The notes under the pieces are model-generated. The model saw nothing but the letters and a program-made list of their open reading frames with translations, had not been told where the DNA came from and did no database searches. This document shows, piece after piece, positions 51,553-61,251 of a stretch of DNA of 64,000 nt. Source of the stretch: Eubacterium multiforme (GTDB lineage Bacteria > Bacillota > Clostridia > Clostridiales > Clostridiaceae); contig NZ_JAUSUF010000004.1 of the NCBI RefSeq assembly GCF_030813415.1, positions 62,001 through 126,000 of the forward strand, given 5' to 3'. A program made the translations under genes and the position numbers. Position 1 is the first letter of the stretch. Each line of letters opens with the position of its first letter.

Positions 51553-53482
51553 AACTATTTAATTCTTCACTTAAAGTTTCCCATTCCTCATATAAAGATT
51601 CTATTTTAGATTCCGTTTCTGAAATTTCTTTATTAACTCTTTCTGCTTCTTTAGGATCTGAATAAATTTCTTCTAAACATAAATCATTATTAAGCTTTTC
51701 TAAAAGTTCTTCAGAAGAGGATATATCACTTTCAACTTCTCTAAGTCTTACTTTTTTACTTCGTATTTCTTTTTGAGCAAGTTTTACTTTTTTCTTCTCT
51801 TCTTTTATTTGAGTTTTAGTTTTGCCATTTTGTATTTCTTCATATTCTTCAAAACGAGTTGGATTTTTTTTCTTTTCTATATAATAGCTATAATTTCCTA
51901 GGTATTCATCCATTTCATTTTCTTTAAGTTCAACTATTTTATTTATAACTTTATTTAAGAAGTATCTATCATGGGATACTATAAGCATACTTCCATCATA
52001 ATTTAAAATTGCATCTTCTAGTGCTTCCCTTGAAGGAATATCTAAGTGGTTAGTAGGCTCATCTAGAAGAAGAAAATTAGCCTTTGAAAGCATAAGTTTT
52101 AAAATGTTAATTCTACATTTTTCACCACCACTTAATGTTTCAATCTTTTTAAATACATCATCACCAGTAAATAGGAATGATCCTAAAGCTGTACGTATTT
52201 TAGTTGTAGTTAATTCAGGAAAAGCATCCCAAATTTCATCTAATATAGTTTTATTGTAATCTAAATCAGATTGTTCTTGGTCATAATATCCAATATTAAC
52301 ATTAGCACCTAAAATTGCTTTACCAGAATCACTTTTAATTTTGCCCATTATAATATTTAATAAAGTAGTTTTACCTCTTCCATTTTCACCTATTAGAGCA
52401 ATTTTTTCGCCTCTTTTTAAGTCAAAGGAAACATTACTAAAAAGTTTTGTATCCCCATAGGATTTTGCAAGGTTTTCAACATGAAGTACATCATACCCAC
52501 TTTTAACTAATGTTTCAAAGGCAATTTTAGAAGTACCTTTTTCCTTATCTGGAGCATCTAACTTATCCATTTTTTCTAAGGCTTTTTCTCTACTTTCAGC
52601 CTTTCTTATACTTTTTTCTCTATTAAATGATCTAAATCTTTGAATTATTTCTTCCTGTCTTTTAATTTCAGCTTGCTGAAGGTTATAAGCCTTAAGTTTC
52701 GACTTATAGTCTTTTTCCTTAAGTTCTAAATACTTAGTATAAGGAGCATTATAACAATTAACATGACCATTTATAACTTGAAATGTTTTGTTAGTAACAG
52801 CATCTAAGAAATATCTATCATGGGATATTACAAGTAAAGTTCCTTTATATGTATTTAAAAATTCTTCAAGCCATTCAATAGCCTCTAAATCAAGATGGTT
52901 TGTAGGCTCATCTAAAAGCAATATGTCAGGGGATTGAAGTAAAAGCTTACAAAGGGCAACACGAGTTTTTTGACCGCCGCTTAATGTGTTAATTACATTA
53001 TTAAAGTCATCTTCTAAAAATCCAAGTCCCTTTAATACTCTTGCAATTTCACCTTTATAAGTATAACCACCTCTATTAGTATAGAGTTCTTGGCATGTAG
53101 TATAATCTTTTATTAATTTTTCATGATATGCTGCATTATTTTCATCATAGGGTTCTTTCATTTTTATTTCTAAAGAAGCGATTTTATTTTCTAAATCTAT
53201 TAAATTTTTAAAAACATTACAGGCTTCTTCGTAAATAGTTTTATTTAAATCAAGATTTAAATGCTGTGAAAGATATCCTACTGTTTTATTTTTATCAATA
53301 AAAATCTCTCCAGAGTCTGGAGAAATATTTTTGGATAAAATTTTAAATAGAGTTGATTTACCTTCTCCATTTGGACCAATTATACCAACCTTATCCCCTT
53401 CGTTAATTGATATTGTTACATCCTTTAATACATCTTGAATACCATAACTTTTTTTTATATTTCTGCAACTTAAAACAATCAT
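51551..53482 (-). CDS. ABC-F ribosome-associated ATPase
   Basis: 643 residues with two ABC cassettes and no membrane domain. The first has Walker A GPNGEGKST and signature LSGGQKTRVALCKLLL with LLLDEPTNHLDLEAIE; the second has GENGRGKTT and LSGGEKCRINILK with LLLDEPTNHLDIPSRE. The linker (P-tRNA interaction region) lies at about 240-310, and the C-terminal coiled coil at about 560-643 resembles that of Uup/YdiF-type members. It acts on stalled ribosomes; antibiotic resistance cannot be deduced from sequence. GTGAGGA precedes the ATG. Confidence 0.9.
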   Translation of the reverse strand: MIVLSCRNIKKSYGIQDVLKDVTISINEGDKVGIIGPNGEGKSTLFKILSKNISPDSGEIFIDKNKTVGYLSQHLNLDLNKTIYEEACNVFKNLIDLENKIASLEIKMKEPYDENNAAYHEKLIKDYTTCQELYTNRGGYTYKGEIARVLKGLGFLEDDFNNVINTLSGGQKTRVALCKLLLQSPDILLLDEPTNHLDLEAIEWLEEFLNTYKGTLLVISHDRYFLDAVTNKTFQVINGHVNCYNAPYTKYLELKEKDYKSKLKAYNLQQAEIKRQEEIIQRFRSFNREKSIRKAESREKALEKMDKLDAPDKEKGTSKIAFETLVKSGYDVLHVENLAKSYGDTKLFSNVSFDLKRGEKIALIGENGRGKTTLLNIIMGKIKSDSGKAILGANVNIGYYDQEQSDLDYNKTILDEIWDAFPELTTTKIRTALGSFLFTGDDVFKKIETLSGGEKCRINILKLMLSKANFLLLDEPTNHLDIPSREALEDAILNYDGSMLIVSHDRYFLNKVINKIVELKENEMDEYLGNYSYYIEKKKNPTRFEEYEEIQNGKTKTQIKEEKKKVKLAQKEIRSKKVRLREVESDISSSEELLEKLNNDLCLEEIYSDPKEAERVNKEISETESKIESLYEEWETLSEELNS

Positions 53483-53636
53483 AATATATCCTCACCTTAT
53501 ATATTTTAATACTTATCATATTGTTTAATTATACTATTTATAAGGGTTTATATCAATTTTATGAATAGTAAAAGGTTTTATTATTTTTAAATAGGTGATA
53601 AGATTAGTATATAAGCATTATAATTTGGAGGGTAAA

Positions 53637-54245
53637 ATGAAGGATAATAAAGACAAAAAGGAGAAGGTATCCTTAAAGAAAAAGAAAAAAGAATTTAGTC
53701 TGTATAACTCTGCCTATGAACTTTTTAAAGAAAAGGGAATAAACTGTACATCTATTGATGAGATAGTAAAGAGAGCGGGAGTTGCAAAGGGAACATTTTA
53801 CTTATATTTTAAAGATAAATATGATGTGGTAAATAAATTAATATTATTAAAGAGTACAACACTTATAAAAGAAGCTTATGAGGCTACTAAAGAAAAAAAG
53901 TTTGAAGAACTTGATGATATGGTGCTTTATTTTGCTGAGTATATAATAGATTATTTTAAAGAAAATAAACTTTTATTAAAAATAGTAAATAAAAATTTTT
54001 CTTATGTTATACATACGAAGACAAAGCTTTTAGATAAGAGTGAAGAAGTGGAAGAGATTATAGATACATTTGTAAATAAGCTAGTAGAGAGAGGATTATC
54101 AGAAGAGGAAGGTCACATAACTTTATTTATGATAATTGAATTAGTTGGAAGTGTATGCTATAGCTCTATAATATTAAAAGAACCTGCAGATATTGAAGAA
54201 ATAAAACCAATATTATTTAAGAAAGTAAAGGCTATGCTTAAATAA
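53637..54245 (+). CDS. TetR-family regulator
   Basis: ATG at 53637 fits TTGGAGGG just upstream; an earlier frame start at 53595 lacks a site. 202 residues. The helix-turn-helix is complete (TSIDEIVKRAGVAKGTFYLY then FKDKYDVVNKLI). The N-terminus is unusually Lys-rich. It is divergent from the ABC-F gene with about 150 bases between them, so it may regulate its own or that gene. The ligand is not known. Confidence 0.85.
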   Translation: MKDNKDKKEKVSLKKKKKEFSLYNSAYELFKEKGINCTSIDEIVKRAGVAKGTFYLYFKDKYDVVNKLILLKSTTLIKEAYEATKEKKFEELDDMVLYFAEYIIDYFKENKLLLKIVNKNFSYVIHTKTKLLDKSEEVEEIIDTFVNKLVERGLSEEEGHITLFMIIELVGSVCYSSIILKEPADIEEIKPILFKKVKAMLK

Positions 54246-54247
54246 AA

Positions 54248-54282
54248 GAAGACCAAGCAAAATATTGCTTGGTCTTAATTTT
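54248..54282. terminator. Bidirectional terminator
   Basis: AAGACCAAGCAA and TTGCTTGGTCTT around AATA, followed by AATTTTTTTT. Confidence 0.85.
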
Positions 54283-54284
54283 TT

Positions 54285-54905
54285 TTATTGTCTTCCATCC
54301 TTTGATAATAAAAATCCAAGTTGAGGTTCTCCATTTAAAAGTCCTAGTACATATATAGTTTGAAATTCTCCAGGGGCAATAGAAAGATTAGAAATTGTCT
54401 TATTAATAGCACTTGCACCTGAGAAAGAAAGAATAAAATCATAAATTCCAGGAGATAAAGGATAATATCCTGTTGTTTCTAAATATTCAACTTGATTAAA
54501 TAACATTTCTCCATTTTTAAGTGAAAGAGAAATTAAAGGAGAATTTGGTGAAAGGTGAATAAATCTTACAAAAGAAATATTGCTACCAGCTTTTGAGCCA
54601 CTATCTTTTAATACAAATAGAGAAAGTCTAGAATTATTAGTAACTATACTTACTGTTAATGCATTTGCTGGTAATAAAGTTAATTGCTCAGTAAAAATTG
54701 GTGTATCATATGTTCCTGTAGGATAAAATTCTATTAAATATTCTAAAGGTGCTAGTTCAACATAGGCTGTTAATTCCCCAAATTTGCAATTTGAAGCAAG
54801 TAAAGTTCCATTACCATATATATCAACTGAAGGAGTTCCTGGAACTGCATGAATAAATCTAATTTTACCCTTTAAGTTTGGAAGGCTATCTCTTAACATA
54901 AACAA
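54285..54905 (-). CDS. DUF4397 domain protein
   Basis: 206 residues. Residues 13-125 and 126-200 form beta-rich units; the first has the DUF4397 pattern (KIRFIHAVPGTPSVDIYGNG, then AYVELAPLEYLIEFYPTG), and the second repeats it (ISFVRFIHLSPNSPLISLSL). There is no signal peptide. Such proteins are common in Firmicutes, including spore-formers; their function is not known. It lies 10 bases downstream of the other small gene of this pair, in one operon. Confidence 0.8.
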   Translation of the reverse strand: MFMLRDSLPNLKGKIRFIHAVPGTPSVDIYGNGTLLASNCKFGELTAYVELAPLEYLIEFYPTGTYDTPIFTEQLTLLPANALTVSIVTNNSRLSLFVLKDSGSKAGSNISFVRFIHLSPNSPLISLSLKNGEMLFNQVEYLETTGYYPLSPGIYDFILSFSGASAINKTISNLSIAPGEFQTIYVLGLLNGEPQLGFLLSKDGRQ

Positions 54906-54915
54906 TATAAATCAC

Positions 54916-55449
54916 CTACTCTCTATTACAGTAATTATTAGTTAAAGTAATAATACGTTTAATTAAAGTTTTAGCAATTGGAAATGGAATTCTATAAGAT
55001 TCTAAAGTTTTTAGTATCATAGGATTATTTCGTCTTATTTTTTGAAATATTTCTTCAGAATTACATTTATAAGGGTATCTTTCTAAATTTCCTAAAAGTT
55101 CATCCTCATTTAAATCCATATCAAAATCTCTTAAAATATCAGTTGGAGTAGGAAGATTATAGTTATACTCTAAGTCCTCATTAGATACTTTGTTATATGA
55201 ATATAATTCTGTAGATTTTTCTAATACATCATTAATAACCTGCTTTCTTAAATCAACTTCATTTTCTTCTAATGGTGAATTAAGAGGAATAAAGGAAGCT
55301 GAGCTTCTTGAGTTATTAAAATTAGAATTATCAATATTTAATATAGGATTCCATCCTGAGTTTAAGTTTTTAAAAGGAGATTCTACACTAAAGGTTTCAA
55401 AAGCATTTTCTTCATCAATAATAGACATATATTTTTTATCTGGTTTCAT
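54916..55449 (-). CDS. Hypothetical protein paired with DUF4397
   Basis: ATG at 55449 is chosen because TTGGAGGT lies directly upstream; the ATG at 55461 overlaps that site. 177 residues, acidic. The N-terminal half is low-complexity and probably unstructured, and the C-terminal half is helical (ILRDFDMDLNEDELLGNLER near residue 115, then a ILKTLESYRIPFPIAKTLIK stretch). No family is recognised. It is co-transcribed with the DUF4397 gene. Confidence 0.6.
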   Translation of the reverse strand: MKPDKKYMSIIDEENAFETFSVESPFKNLNSGWNPILNIDNSNFNNSRSSASFIPLNSPLEENEVDLRKQVINDVLEKSTELYSYNKVSNEDLEYNYNLPTPTDILRDFDMDLNEDELLGNLERYPYKCNSEEIFQKIRRNNPMILKTLESYRIPFPIAKTLIKRIITLTNNYCNRE

Positions 55450-55597
55450 TTTTACCTCCAAAGAATACTATAGTATTAAATATATGAAGTCTAAACAGTC
55501 TTGTTACTTCTATGAATATTCATAACAGTTTATGTATAGAACAATAAATAGAACAATAGAAAATTAAATGAATATTATATAAGGAGGGATAGCCAAA

Positions 55598-56899
55598 GTG
55601 GGAAAGTATAAGAATACTTTGAGAAAGGAACTTTTAGGATTAGAAAGTAGAGTTAAACTAAGAAATGGGAAAAAGGTTTGTCAAATAAATTTTGATAATG
55701 CAGCAACAACTCCTCCATTAAGAAGTGTAGTTTATTATATAAATAATTTAATTAAATATTATGGATCAATTGGAAGGGGAACAGGTCAAAAGGCTACCTT
55801 CACAACAGAACTTTATAATGATTCAAGGGATTATTTATTAGATTTTTTTAATGTTAGAAACAAAAAAGATTACACAGCTATATTTGTTAATAATACAACA
55901 GATGGTATAAACAAAATAGCAGAAACACTTCTTACTAAAGGTGATGTAGTTCTTACAACTAGAATGGAACATCATTCAAATGACTTGCCATGGAGAGCTA
56001 ATGGAATAGTAGATTATGTTGAAGTAGATGAGATGGGAAGGCTAGATTATGATTCATTAATTGAAAAATTAAATAAATATAGTGGGAAAATAAAATTTTT
56101 AAGTATAGCAGGAGCATCAAATGTTACTGGATATATAAATGACATTCATAGAATAAGTGCCTTAATTCATAAGCATGGTGGCAAAATAATTGTAGATGGT
56201 GCCCAATTAGTTCCTCATATTAAAGTTAATATGACAGGAAGATGTATTAATGAAGATATTGATTTTTTAGTTTTTTCCGCTCATAAATTATATGCACCCT
56301 TTGGAAGTGGTGCAATTATTGGTAAAAAAGAAGACTTTAATAAATATTTTCCAGATAAACAAGGTGGAGGAACTGTTGAATTAGTAAAGGATTTTGAAGT
56401 GGAATATTTAGAAACTCCAGAGAGAAATGAAGCTGGTACTCCAAATTTTTTTGGAGTTATGGCTATGGTTAAAGCATTAAAATTTTTAGACCAAATTGGA
56501 TTTGATAATTTACTAAAACGAGAAGAGATGCTTTTTAAAATTTTAAATAATGGATTAAAGAGCATACCAAATATAATAAATTACGGAGATACAGAAAATA
56601 TAGAAGATAGGTTAGGGATAGCTGTATTTAATATAAAAAACTTGTATCATAAAGATGTAGCAACTATGTTAGCTTTAGATAAAGGAATAGCAGTAAGACA
56701 TGGCATGTTTTGTGCACATCCTTATTGCAGAAGGTTAATTAATATAGATGAAAATAAACTAGAAGAATATTTAAAAGATAAAGATAAAAAAATGCAAGGT
56801 ATGGTAAGAGTAAGTTTATCAGCCTATAATACAGATTATGAAATATATGAATTATTGAATGAGATTGAGTATATATCTAAAAAATATAGTGGGAAGTAA
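55598..56899 (+). CDS. Class V aminotransferase, cysteine-desulfurase-like
   Basis: PLP enzyme of the NifS/SufS type. GTG start behind AAGGAGG; 433 residues. The PLP Lys lies in DFLVFSAHKLYAPFGSG (near 230), the cofactor-binding TRMEHHSNDLPW and IIVDGAQLVPH stretches are present, and the active-site Cys loop is AVRHGMFCAHPYC near 375. It may mobilise sulfur from cysteine, but with no isc or suf genes next to it a selenocysteine-lyase or other class V function is possible. Confidence 0.8.
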   Translation: MGKYKNTLRKELLGLESRVKLRNGKKVCQINFDNAATTPPLRSVVYYINNLIKYYGSIGRGTGQKATFTTELYNDSRDYLLDFFNVRNKKDYTAIFVNNTTDGINKIAETLLTKGDVVLTTRMEHHSNDLPWRANGIVDYVEVDEMGRLDYDSLIEKLNKYSGKIKFLSIAGASNVTGYINDIHRISALIHKHGGKIIVDGAQLVPHIKVNMTGRCINEDIDFLVFSAHKLYAPFGSGAIIGKKEDFNKYFPDKQGGGTVELVKDFEVEYLETPERNEAGTPNFFGVMAMVKALKFLDQIGFDNLLKREEMLFKILNNGLKSIPNIINYGDTENIEDRLGIAVFNIKNLYHKDVATMLALDKGIAVRHGMFCAHPYCRRLINIDENKLEEYLKDKDKKMQGMVRVSLSAYNTDYEIYELLNEIEYISKKYSGK

Positions 56900-56921
56900 A
56901 CAATTATTTGAAGTGATAAAG

Positions 56922-57188
56922 ATGAAAAAATGTATTTATTGCAATAGAGAAATTCCACTTAAGTATTTATTAAAAGAGAAAAATTTAGATAATATAAAAT
57001 GTCCATATTGTACAAAGGAGTTAAAGGTAAATAAAATATCTAAACTATTAAGTATTTCCTTAACTCTTTTAGTAATTTCATTAATAGTTATATTTCCATT
57101 TAAATATAATATTAAAATAGTATCTATTTTAATATGGATTTATTTATCAAGTAAAATATTTAGAACATTAATATATGTATATGAATAA
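56922..57188 (+). CDS. Small zinc-ribbon membrane protein
   Basis: ATG at 56922 is chosen over an earlier frame start that overlaps the preceding gene. 88 residues: a four-Cys zinc ribbon (CIYC at residue 3, CPYC at about 29) and two membrane segments (about 47-62 and 67-84). It resembles TIGR04104-type zinc-finger proteins of Firmicutes. Function not known. GAAGTGA is a modest ribosome binding site. Confidence 0.65.
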   Translation: MKKCIYCNREIPLKYLLKEKNLDNIKCPYCTKELKVNKISKLLSISLTLLVISLIVIFPFKYNIKIVSILIWIYLSSKIFRTLIYVYE

Positions 57189-57213
57189 AAGCACAGCTTA
57201 AAGCTGTGCTTTT
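57187..57213. terminator. Bidirectional terminator
   Basis: AAAAGCACAGCTT and AAGCTGTGCTTTT; shared by the convergent zinc-ribbon and PFK genes. Confidence 0.85.
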
Positions 57214-57224
57214 ATTGGGTCATA

Positions 57225-58442
57225 TTATTTATTGAAAACTTTGTATTTTGGAAGATTATTTTCAAAATGCAAAGTAGGAGTTCCCTCAAAAAGTGGAGAG
57301 AAATAATTATAAGCTTCCTCTGTTAAATTATTTCCTTCTTCATTAATCCATTCACTTGGGAAGTATTTAACATTGTTTGCTACTTTTGAAGCATCAATTT
57401 CAAAGAAGGATGTTTTATAAGGGAAATTACTTTCTCTCTTTATACAAACCATAGAGCCATTTTTCTTTTCCTTTGAATATTTTAATGCTTCACATCCAGC
57501 AAGATAAGCTTCCTCAATATCTATATCTGATGCACAGTGCATAGCACATCTTTGAAGTACACCAAGTTCTAGAGATTTAACTCTAGTTGATATACCAGCT
57601 TTTAATATAAGTTCTCTTAGGTATTCACCAACACCACCTAATTGAGTATGTCCAAATGTATCTTGAGAAACACATTCAAATTCAGTTATAAACTTTCCAG
57701 AAGCATCTCTTAAACCTTCAGAAGCTACTATGTAAACTTGATTTTGTTCATTGAATTTCTTTCTTACATCTAATAAGAATTTTTCTTTGTCAAATGCTTT
57801 TTCTGGTAAATATATAAAATCTGCAACTTGTTTTCCATTCATTTTTGCACAACATGCAGAGGCTGCAAGCCATCCTGTATCTCTACCCATTGTTTCAATT
57901 ATAAAAATTCCATTATTACTGTAAACTGATGAATCAAGGTAAGTTTCAAGTACTACAGTTGAAATAAATTTAGAAGCACTTCCAAAACCTGGTGTGTGGT
58001 CTGTGTACATTAAATCATTATCTATTGTTTTTGGAATTCCTATAAATTGAATATCTGATCCAATTTCTTTTCCGTATTTTGATAATTTTGCAATAGTATC
58101 CATTGAATCATTTCCACCTATATAGAAAAATGCTCCAATGTTAAATTCTTTTAATATATTAAATAATTTATTATATTCTTCCTCTGATTCTTCACTTGAT
58201 TTTAATTTGTATCTACAAGAACCTAATCCTGATGATGGAGTATATTTGAATGTATTTAATTCTTCCTCAGATGCAGCGGATAGTTCAATTATTTTTTTGT
58301 TTAAGATTCCTTCTATTCCGTTTAATCCACTATAGACCTTATCATATAATTTTAATTCCTCGTTTGCTTTAACTAAACCAACGACGCTTGAATTAATTAC
58401 TGAAGTTGGTCCTCCTGATTGTGCAATAATACAATTTGACAT
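57225..58442 (-). CDS. PPi-type 6-phosphofructokinase
   Basis: Phosphorylates fructose-6-phosphate. 405 residues. The N-terminal AQSGGPTSVINSSVVG replaces the ATP-type GGDAPGMN. FYIGGNDSMDTIAKL and IPKTIDNDL follow: Lys in place of Gly before TIDND is characteristic of pyrophosphate users. ETMGRDTGWLAASA is the sugar-phosphate site. The donor is therefore probably PPi, but only an assay can prove it. GGAGAG precedes the ATG. Confidence 0.85.
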   Translation of the reverse strand: MSNCIIAQSGGPTSVINSSVVGLVKANEELKLYDKVYSGLNGIEGILNKKIIELSAASEEELNTFKYTPSSGLGSCRYKLKSSEESEEEYNKLFNILKEFNIGAFFYIGGNDSMDTIAKLSKYGKEIGSDIQFIGIPKTIDNDLMYTDHTPGFGSASKFISTVVLETYLDSSVYSNNGIFIIETMGRDTGWLAASACCAKMNGKQVADFIYLPEKAFDKEKFLLDVRKKFNEQNQVYIVASEGLRDASGKFITEFECVSQDTFGHTQLGGVGEYLRELILKAGISTRVKSLELGVLQRCAMHCASDIDIEEAYLAGCEALKYSKEKKNGSMVCIKRESNFPYKTSFFEIDASKVANNVKYFPSEWINEEGNNLTEEAYNYFSPLFEGTPTLHFENNLPKYKVFNK

Positions 58443-58640
58443 AAATACTCTCCTTTAGAACATGTTTATTTAGTATATGTGTTATACTATTTCAATATTA
58501 ATCTACTCTATTTAATACTATACAATAAAAAATGTATAAAATAAAGACTTTTTTCAAAAAAATTTAAAAATAGAATAAATTATTAAAGTTACTACTATTA
58601 ATAATAGTAAAGTATTTTTATGAGAGGATAATGTTTTAAA

Positions 58641-59186
58641 ATGAGTGTCATAATAGTAATATTAATAGGGGTTGCTTTAGCAATGGATGCCTTAGGAGTG
58701 ACCTTTAGTATAGGAGTTTTACCTAATGTAAATAATAAAACTAAATATACCTATATTTCTTCTTTTGCATTTTTTCAATTTGCTTTAATGTTTTTAGGTG
58801 GATTTATAGGAAAATTATTTAATATGTTAATTAGTATACCAGAATCTTTTGGGGGAATTATAATAGGTGTAATTGGAATAATAATGATAATAGATGCAAT
58901 TAATAAAAAAGAAAAATCTATATTACTTAAAAAAGGAATGAATATATTTTTAGGGGTGTCTGTAAGTGTAGATGCCTTTGTTATAGGATTTACATTAATG
59001 AGCAATCTATTTTTACTATCTTTATTTGTTAATTCAATTTTAGTAGGGCTAATAACATTTATGATATGCTATATAGGTATTATAGTATGCGATTATATAA
59101 AGAAAATATATTTTATAGAAAAATATGCAAATTTTTTTGGAGGAATAATTTTAATAATAATGTCATTAAAAATGATTTTCTTTTAA
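58641..59186 (+). CDS. MntP/YtaF-family membrane protein
   Basis: 181 residues with six membrane segments arranged as two inverted repeats: AMDALGVTFSIGVL in the first and SVDAFVIGFTLM in the second. The paired Asp residues inside membrane segments are those of MntP manganese exporters and of the sporulation protein YtaF. AGAGGAT precedes the start. It cannot be assigned to export or sporulation by sequence alone; zinc and metal genes follow it. Confidence 0.8.
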   Translation: MSVIIVILIGVALAMDALGVTFSIGVLPNVNNKTKYTYISSFAFFQFALMFLGGFIGKLFNMLISIPESFGGIIIGVIGIIMIIDAINKKEKSILLKKGMNIFLGVSVSVDAFVIGFTLMSNLFLLSLFVNSILVGLITFMICYIGIIVCDYIKKIYFIEKYANFFGGIILIIMSLKMIFF

Positions 59187-59260
59187 ACCATTTAAAATTA
59201 CTAGGATAAGTGTTAATATTATTATATACAAATCTTTTAGAATGTAGGGTAGGAGTAGCA

Positions 59261-59680
59261 ATGGATGTACAAAATATATTAAAAGATAAAAATATGAAAG
59301 TAACAAAAGCTAGAATGAAAATTCTAACAATATTACTTAATAAAAAAGATGGAATGACAGCAGAAGAAATTTTTGACATATGTAGAAAAAACCAAATAAA
59401 TATAAATTTAAGTACAGTTTATAGAACTTTAGATGCCTTTTATGAGCATCAAATAATAGATAAATTTATATTAGAAGATGGTGTGTCCTCTTACAAACTT
59501 CACAAAAGTACCCATAAGCATATACTAGAATGTGATATATGCCATAAGGAAGTTGAAGTTCAATGTCCTATTGGTCAAATAGAAGAACTAATTAAGAGAC
59601 AGACTGGTTTTACACTAACTGAACATAATATAGAAATAAAAGGTGTATGTGAAGAATGTAAAAAAACATCTCAAAAATAA
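59261..59680 (+). CDS. Fur-family metal regulator, probably Zur
   Basis: ATG at 59261 fits TAGGAG upstream. 139 residues. DNA-binding helices are MTAEEIFDICRKN and LSTVYRTLDAFYEH; the metal-binding part has HKHILECDICHKEVEVQCP with two CxxC pairs (the second CEEC near the C-terminus). It converges on znuB and a Zur-like operator lies before znuC, so zinc is the likely metal, though PerR or Fur roles are possible. Confidence 0.85.
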   Translation: MDVQNILKDKNMKVTKARMKILTILLNKKDGMTAEEIFDICRKNQININLSTVYRTLDAFYEHQIIDKFILEDGVSSYKLHKSTHKHILECDICHKEVEVQCPIGQIEELIKRQTGFTLTEHNIEIKGVCEECKKTSQK

Positions 59681-59697
59681 TTTTTGAGATGTTTTTT
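59664..59697. terminator. Bidirectional terminator
   Basis: AACATCTCAAAAAT and ATTTTTGAGATGTT followed by T7, between the Fur-family and znuB genes. Confidence 0.85.
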
Positions 59698-60491
59698 TAT
59701 TTGTGAATAAATCTTTTTATTACTATAGTTAAAATTAATGTTATTACAGAAACAATAGCAATAGTTCCTCCAGGGGCACTATCTCCATAATAAGATAAAA
59801 CTAATCCAAGCATTATATCAATAAAACCAAATAGTATTGAAAAAATAAGTGTCTTATTGAAATTTTTATTAAGTTGTATTGCTGTTGCAACAGGAACAAC
59901 AATTATTGAAGATATAACAAGTATACCCATTATACGAATAGACATTGATATTGTTGCACCAATTAACATAGTAAAAATATAATTTATTAATTTTACTTTT
60001 ATTCCAGTTGTTTTTGCACCTTCTTCATCAAAAGTAACATATACAAGTTTATTATAAATAAAAAGTAATGTTATTAAACATACAATTCCTGTTATAAGTA
60101 TTAAAATTATATCGTCCTTTGTTACAGTAAGTATGTTACCGAATAAATATGAATTAACATTTGCAGAAGCTTTTCCACTACTTATTAATATTATTGCAAT
60201 ACCTAAACTTAGTGTAAGGACAATAGACATTACAAGTTCTGCATAACGTTTATAATAATCTCTTAAAAATTCAATAATAAGAGCACAAAGTGTAGTAAAT
60301 AAAAAAGCGGTTATAATAGGATTTATTCCCATTACAAGTCCAATTGCAACTCCTGCAAAGGAAGAATGTGAAAGAGTATCACCAATCATTGAATATCTTC
60401 TAAGAACTAAAAAAAGTCCTATAAAAGGGCAAAGTATTGATATTATTCCTCCTGCAATAAAAGCGTTTCTCATAAAATCTAATTCAAACAT
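59697..60491 (-). CDS. znuB: Zinc ABC transporter permease
   Basis: 264 residues, about eight membrane segments, ABC-3 family. GDTLSHSSFAGVAIGLVMGI near residues 37-56 and VTFDEEGAKTTGIKVKLINY near residue 155 are family-conserved. It lies 15 bases downstream of the ATPase gene on the same strand. The usual substrate-binding lipoprotein gene is not in the window, so it must lie elsewhere or be absent. Confidence 0.85.
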   Translation of the reverse strand: MFELDFMRNAFIAGGIISILCPFIGLFLVLRRYSMIGDTLSHSSFAGVAIGLVMGINPIITAFLFTTLCALIIEFLRDYYKRYAELVMSIVLTLSLGIAIILISSGKASANVNSYLFGNILTVTKDDIILILITGIVCLITLLFIYNKLVYVTFDEEGAKTTGIKVKLINYIFTMLIGATISMSIRIMGILVISSIIVVPVATAIQLNKNFNKTLIFSILFGFIDIMLGLVLSYYGDSAPGGTIAIVSVITLILTIVIKRFIHK

Positions 60492-60505
60492 AAAATATTA
60501 CCTTT

Positions 60506-61180
60506 CTATAAATTAAGAATTTTTTTGTCTAATGAATCTTTATGTTTTAAATATTCATCAATTGTATAAAGAGTTGGAGTACCTTCTATAACTTCAAGTA
60601 TATGTGTTGAATATTTTAAAGCCATCTTAACATTATGCTCTACAGAAATTATAGTTTTTCCATTTTCTTTGTTTAATTTACTAAGTAATGCGTAAATTGA
60701 AACTTGGTTTTTAAAATCTACTCCAGTTGAAGGTTCATCTAAAATAATAAGTTCTGGGTTACCCATAAGGGCTCTTCCTATAAAAACTCTCTGTTGTTGC
60801 CCACCAGAAAGACTTCCTATTAGCTTATTAGTAAATTCAAGCATATTTACTTTTTCTAAAGCTTTTTCAATTTCACTTTTATTTTTAACACCTATGGAAT
60901 TACCATGGGTTTTTAAAATTTCATAAACTGAAATAGGAAATTGGGAGTTAAAACTTTCAACCTTTTGTGGAACATAAGCTATTCCTTTAGCATTTACATC
61001 AATAGTTCCAGAAGTTGGCTTAAGTAATCCAAGTATTAATTTAACTAGTGTAGTCTTTGCACTTCCATTTTCTCCGATTATAGAAAGGTAAACTCCTTTT
61101 GGTATATCTAAATTAACATTTTCTATAAGATAAGGAGGCTTATTTGTATATGAAAATGTAAGATCTTTTATATTAATCAA
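60506..61180 (-). CDS. znuC: Zinc ABC transporter ATP-binding protein
   Basis: 224 residues; TTG start at 61180 behind GGAGATGAT. Walker A GENGSAKTT (a Gly-to-Ala change in the usual GSGKST-type loop, tolerated in this family), signature LSGGQQQRVFIGRALMG, Walker B LIILDEPSTGVD. It drives metal uptake through the downstream permease. A Zur-like palindrome overlaps its promoter. Confidence 0.87.
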   Translation of the reverse strand: MINIKDLTFSYTNKPPYLIENVNLDIPKGVYLSIIGENGSAKTTLVKLILGLLKPTSGTIDVNAKGIAYVPQKVESFNSQFPISVYEILKTHGNSIGVKNKSEIEKALEKVNMLEFTNKLIGSLSGGQQQRVFIGRALMGNPELIILDEPSTGVDFKNQVSIYALLSKLNKENGKTIISVEHNVKMALKYSTHILEVIEGTPTLYTIDEYLKHKDSLDKKILNL

Positions 61181-61207
61181 AGTATCATCTCCTAAAAATA
61201 TTTACCC

Positions 61208-61239
61208 CTTATTATACACTTTTGTGCAAATGATTTGCA
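61208..61239 (-). promoter_or_regulatory. Promoter with Zur-like operator for znuCB
   Basis: TGCAAATGATTTGCA (61225-61239) is a perfect 7-1-7 inverted repeat of the Fur/Zur box type. Read leftward, TATAAT lies about 12 bases downstream of it (near 61208-61214), so the repeat overlaps the -35 region, and the znuC ribosome binding site follows. A repressor bound here would block transcription. Confidence 0.75.
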
Positions 61240-61251
61240 AGATTAATTAAT